From Clavibacter sp. VKM Ac-2873 (GTDB lineage: Bacteria; Actinomycetota; Actinomycetes; Actinomycetales; Microbacteriaceae): DNA of 64,000 nucleotides. The position numbers were made by a program, and so were the translations under genes. The stretch is taken from positions 682,001 to 746,000 of the forward strand of contig NZ_JADKRS010000001.1 of assembly GCF_015351075.1 (NCBI RefSeq). Reading direction: 5' to 3'. A model generated the notes under the pieces. That model searched no databases. It saw only the letters and a list, made by a program, of their open reading frames with translations, and was not told the DNA's origin. Within the stretch, counting starts at the first letter, position 1, and every line of letters begins with the position of its first letter. Positions 61,210 to 64,000 of this stretch are shown here, piece after piece.

Positions 61210-62532
61210 TCACGGCGGCGTCCAGTCGGCGGGCGTCATCCGCCAGAGCCCGTCGATCCACAGCCACTGCCCCGCGACCAGGAGCAGCATCAGCGCGACC
61301 CGGTAGACCCGCGAACGCGGCAGCGCCAGGGCCCCCGCGAGCGGCAGCATCGGCAGGAGCAGGCGGAACAGGCTGGACTGCGGGAAGAACACCGCGAAGA
61401 GGTACAGGCCGTACGCCGCGATCCAGATCCGGAGGTCCGGGCCGAGCGCCCGGACGGCGGGGAGCAGGAGCATGCCCGCGAACCCCGCCACCACGAGGAG
61501 CACGGCCAGCACGCCCGGCACCCCGCCGATCCAGAACCGGGCGCCGTCGAACCACCCCTCGAACGGCACGAGCGGGCGGTAGCCCGTGTAGCCCGCCCGC
61601 CAGGAGAGCTCCGTGTCCGTGTAGGCGGTGAGGGAGCCCGTGCGCGCGGCGGCGATCAGGGGCCAGGCCAGGGCGGCGCCGCCGGCGGCGAGCACGGCGA
61701 CGAGGACGCCCGCCCTCTCTGGCCCCGGGAACGGGTCCCGGCGCGCGGTGGCGAGCCGGTGGATCCCGTGCAGCACGAGCGCGAGCGCCACGGCGACGCC
61801 GAGCGGTCGGGTGAACGCGAGCAGCACGGCGACGATCGCGAGCGCGCCGTAGCGGCGGTCGACGAGGAGCAGCAGGGCCGTGAGGAGCAGGAGCGTCGCG
61901 AGGGACTCCGCGTAGCCGACCTGGAACAGCGGGGAGAGCGGCGCGACGCACGCGATGACGACGGCCGTCATGGCCGCGGACGGCGGCAGCACGCGGCACA
62001 GCAGGCGGTGCAGCACGAGGACGGCGCCTGCGCCCGCGATGACGGAGACGCCGACGGCGGCGACCTCGAACGACGCGCCCGTGACGACCTCCGCCGCGCG
62101 GATGACGGCCGGGTACACCGGCATGAACGCCCAGGCGTTCTGCTGCACGTGGCCCGCCGCGTCCACCGGCAGCACGGACGGGTAGCCGCGCTGGAGGATC
62201 GTGCGGTACCAGCCGGTGTCCCAGAAGGTCGCGTACTGCAGGAGCGACGGCAAGGCGGGGCCCCAGGGCGAGGCGATCTGGGTGCGCGCGGCGAGGAGCA
62301 TGAGCGCCGTGGTCAGGAGGCGGCTCACCGCGTAGACCGCCAGCACGCGGATCCACCACGGGCCCCGCGACCACCACGGTGCGCTCTGCCCCGACGTCGG
62401 GGACGCCGACGCGCGCGGTGCGGCGTCGGCGCCCGGTCCGTGCGCGACGGACGGCGGTGCGGCCTCGTCCGAGGGCGGGCGCGAGGACGGCGTCAGCGCG
62501 CCGTCAGCCACGCCCGCAGCCCGCGCTCGCAC
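61210..62532 (-). CDS. PIG-V-like integral membrane mannosyltransferase
   Basis: A 440-residue protein with a disordered N-terminus of about 50 residues and ten or so membrane helices. Luminal-loop motifs WDTGWYRTILQRGYP and QNAWAFMPVYP, and later FTRPLG, resemble the PIG-V/GPI-mannosyltransferase II fold (GT-C), which uses polyprenyl-linked mannose. It may mannosylate lipids or proteins of the envelope; the acceptor is unknown. It is co-transcribed after dapE, whose 3' end it overlaps. The start is either GTG 62532 or GTG 62511; neither has a good ribosome site. Confidence 0.8.
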   Translation of the reverse strand: MRARAAGVADGALTPSSRPPSDEAAPPSVAHGPGADAAPRASASPTSGQSAPWWSRGPWWIRVLAVYAVSRLLTTALMLLAARTQIASPWGPALPSLLQYATFWDTGWYRTILQRGYPSVLPVDAAGHVQQNAWAFMPVYPAVIRAAEVVTGASFEVAAVGVSVIAGAGAVLVLHRLLCRVLPPSAAMTAVVIACVAPLSPLFQVGYAESLATLLLLTALLLLVDRRYGALAIVAVLLAFTRPLGVAVALALVLHGIHRLATARRDPFPGPERAGVLVAVLAAGGAALAWPLIAAARTGSLTAYTDTELSWRAGYTGYRPLVPFEGWFDGARFWIGGVPGVLAVLLVVAGFAGMLLLPAVRALGPDLRIWIAAYGLYLFAVFFPQSSLFRLLLPMLPLAGALALPRSRVYRVALMLLLVAGQWLWIDGLWRMTPADWTPP

Positions 62533-63590
62533 GAGGTGATCTGGTCGACGTCGACGCGCTCGTCGTCGTGGTGGGCGAGGAGCGGATCCCCCGGGCCGTA
62601 GTTCACGGCGGGGATGCCCAGCGCGCTGAATCGGGCGACGTCGGTCCAGCCGTACTTGGGGCGCGCCTCCCCGCCCACCGCCGCGAGGAAGGGCTGCGCG
62701 ATCTCGGCGTCGAGGCCGGGGCGCGCGCCCTCCGCGAGGTCGACGACCGTCACCTCGAATCCGGGGAACAGGCTCGTGACGTGCTCCACGGCCTCGGCGC
62801 CGGACCGGCTGGGGGCGAAGCGGTAGTTGACGTGGACCATGGCCTCGTCGGGGATGACGTTGCCCGCGATGCCGCCGGAGACCCCGACGGCGTTGAGGCC
62901 CTCGCGGTAGACGAGGCCGTCGACCTCCACCTCGCGCGCCTCGTACGCGGCGAGGGTGTCGAGCACGGGGGCGATGCGGTGGATGGCGTTCTCGCCCACC
63001 CAGGAGCGGGCCGAGTGCGAGCGCTTCCCGAAGGCCCGGACCTCGACGCGCAGGTTGCCGTTGCAGCCGCCCTCGATCTCGGCCCGCGTCGGCTCGCCGA
63101 GGATCGCGAAGTCGCCCTCGAGCAGCTCCGGGCGGGTGCGGGCGAGGCGGCCGAGCCCGTTGAGGCTGTCGGAGACCTCCTCGTGGTCGTACCAGATCCA
63201 GGTGATGTCGTACGCGGGATCGACGAGCTCGGCGGCCAGCACGAGCTGCACGGCGACGCCCGCCTTCATGTCGACCGTGCCGCGGCCCCAGAGGTACTCG
63301 ACGCCGTCCTCGTGCTCGGTGCGCGTCGGCAGGTTGCGGTTGAGGGGCACGGTGTCGATGTGGCCGGCGATGACCACGCGGCGGTCGCGGCCGAGGTCCG
63401 TGCGGGCGACGATCGCGTCGCCGTCGCGCTCCAGCTCGAGGTGCGCGCAGCCGGCGAGCGCCCGCTCGATGGCGTCCGCGAGGGTGCCCTCGTCGCCGGA
63501 GACCGACTCGATGTCGCAGATGGCGCGGGTGACCTCCACGCTCCCCGCGGCGAGGTCGAGCTCGGGCACGGGAGGCGTGTCGGTCGGCAT
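62493..63590 (-). CDS. dapE: Succinyl-diaminopimelate desuccinylase
   Basis: A 365-residue M20 metallohydrolase of the lysine/diaminopimelate pathway. Metal ligands and catalytic residues are visible in IAGHIDTVPLN, RGTVDMKAGVA, YDHEEVSD and LGEPTRAEIEGG, with a final His in LLAHHDDERVD. The dimerisation domain includes GKRSHSARSWVGENAI. ATG 63590 lies seven bases after TAGGAT (minus strand, 63598-63603). It is divergent from dapD, which supplies the succinylated precursor two steps earlier. Confidence 0.93.
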   Translation of the reverse strand: MPTDTPPVPELDLAAGSVEVTRAICDIESVSGDEGTLADAIERALAGCAHLELERDGDAIVARTDLGRDRRVVIAGHIDTVPLNRNLPTRTEHEDGVEYLWGRGTVDMKAGVAVQLVLAAELVDPAYDITWIWYDHEEVSDSLNGLGRLARTRPELLEGDFAILGEPTRAEIEGGCNGNLRVEVRAFGKRSHSARSWVGENAIHRIAPVLDTLAAYEAREVEVDGLVYREGLNAVGVSGGIAGNVIPDEAMVHVNYRFAPSRSGAEAVEHVTSLFPGFEVTVVDLAEGARPGLDAEIAQPFLAAVGGEARPKYGWTDVARFSALGIPAVNYGPGDPLLAHHDDERVDVDQITSCERGLRAWLTAR

Positions 63591-63670
63591 GCGGAACATC
63601 CTAGGTCGGCGCCGGGGCGCGGTCCTGGGGAGGACCCGGGACGGCCGTCGGCGATCGGTACGCTGGCCGC
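63591..63670. promoter_or_regulatory. Divergent promoter dapE / dapD
   Basis: TAGGAT (63598-63603, minus strand) serves dapE with seven bases to ATG. TACGCT (63659-63664, plus strand) serves dapD with six bases to ATG. The 80-bp region would let both be controlled together. Confidence 0.6.
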
Positions 63671-64000
63671 ATGGCCTCCCCCGCTTCGCCTCCGTCCACC
63701 GCGCCCGTCACCGGATCCGCCTGGGGCTACGGGCTCGCGACCGTCGCCTCCGACGGCACCGTGCTCGACACCTGGTTCCCCGCCCCCGAGCTCGGATCCC
63801 TGCCGGCCGGCCGCGACCGCTGGATCGCGCCGGCCTGGATCGAGGAGCTCGCGGTGGCCGACCCGCGCCGTGGCGTGACGGTCGACATCGTGACGGTCGA
63901 GATCGACCTGCAGGCGCCTCCCGCGACGACCCCCGACGCGTACCTGCGGCTGCACCTGCTCAGCCACCTGCTCGTGGCGCCGAACACGATCTCCCTCGAG
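63671..64000 (+). CDS. dapD: Tetrahydrodipicolinate N-succinyltransferase, 5' part
   Basis: The first 110 codons of a gene that runs out of the window. The product begins MASPASPPSTAPVTGSAWGY, GLATVASDGTVLDTWFP, and contains TVDIVTVEIDLQAPPATTPD and AYLRLHLLSHLLVAPNTISL, typical of the actinobacterial DapD N-terminal domain. The hexapeptide-repeat catalytic domain lies beyond the edge. The divergent dapE supports the call. ATG 63671 is leaderless after TACGCT and six bases. Confidence 0.88.
   Translation, partial: MASPASPPSTAPVTGSAWGYGLATVASDGTVLDTWFPAPELGSLPAGRDRWIAPAWIEELAVADPRRGVTVDIVTVEIDLQAPPATTPDAYLRLHLLSHLLVAPNTISLE

Overview
The window is a very GC-rich (roughly 72 percent G+C by eye) actinobacterial chromosome segment. 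Gene content, gene order and the frequent leaderless start signals point to the family Microbacteriaceae; a Clavibacter-like organism is the best guess, from recalled family similarity only. Most of it is core genome: lipB-lipA, nudC-uvrD2, an AdnAB-type helicase-nuclease pair, two DEAD-box RNA helicases, mrp, tatB, dapE/dapD and an initiator tRNA. Two stretches keep the gene order I remember from Mycobacterium tuberculosis (about Rv3193c-Rv3211 and about Rv1201c-Rv1232c), which supports the assignments. No CRISPR array, insertion sequence, integrase or phage gene was seen.

Layout. 1-8.2 kb: the 3' part of a DUF2510/PASTA membrane protein with an apparent frameshift, an XRE-cupin regulator divergent from a methyltransferase, deaD, a GNAT acetyltransferase, an internally deleted alpha/beta hydrolase, a carboxylesterase divergent from a TetR regulator, and an ArsC-like protein. 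8.3-11.8 kb: a large secreted esterase carrying seven Ig-like repeats. 12.1-13.4 kb: two membrane proteins. 13.5-23.8 kb: the main accessory locus, described below. 24-30 kb: siderophore-interacting protein, lipB-lipA, padR-ABC1 kinase, a peroxiredoxin-like protein and tRNA-fMet. 30-47.5 kb: UPF0182, a YlbL-type protease, a DUF2342 protein, an orphan cyclodehydratase-like protein, uvrD2, nudC, a phosphotransferase and adnB-adnA. 47.6-54.6 kb: DUF3107, a ferritin-like protein, rhlE, a PHP phosphoesterase, an EEP-family protein and aminopeptidase P. 54.6-64 kb: stress protein, MgtE_N/CBS-DUF1003-mrp, LysR, tatB, O-methyltransferase, DUF3117, a membrane mannosyltransferase, dapE and the start of dapD.

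The standout is the locus at 13.5-23.8 kb. A secreted 2263-residue Rhs/YD-repeat protein ends in a 147-residue variable tip, and its stop codon overlaps the start of a small immunity-like gene. Downstream lie a displaced second tip behind a 352-bp near-identical copy of the Rhs core, a second immunity-like gene, a decayed third copy of the core, and a third immunity-like gene. The two tips share a Cys/His motif, and the three immunity candidates share a Trp-x-x-Asp-Ala motif. The arrangement is that of a polymorphic toxin with silent cassettes that could be swapped by recombination. I could not match the tip or the immunity family to a named family.

Two sequence-wide patterns also stand out. 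Many genes start exactly six or seven bases after a TANNNT box, so they are probably leaderless. The hexamer GGATCC is far more frequent than base composition predicts.
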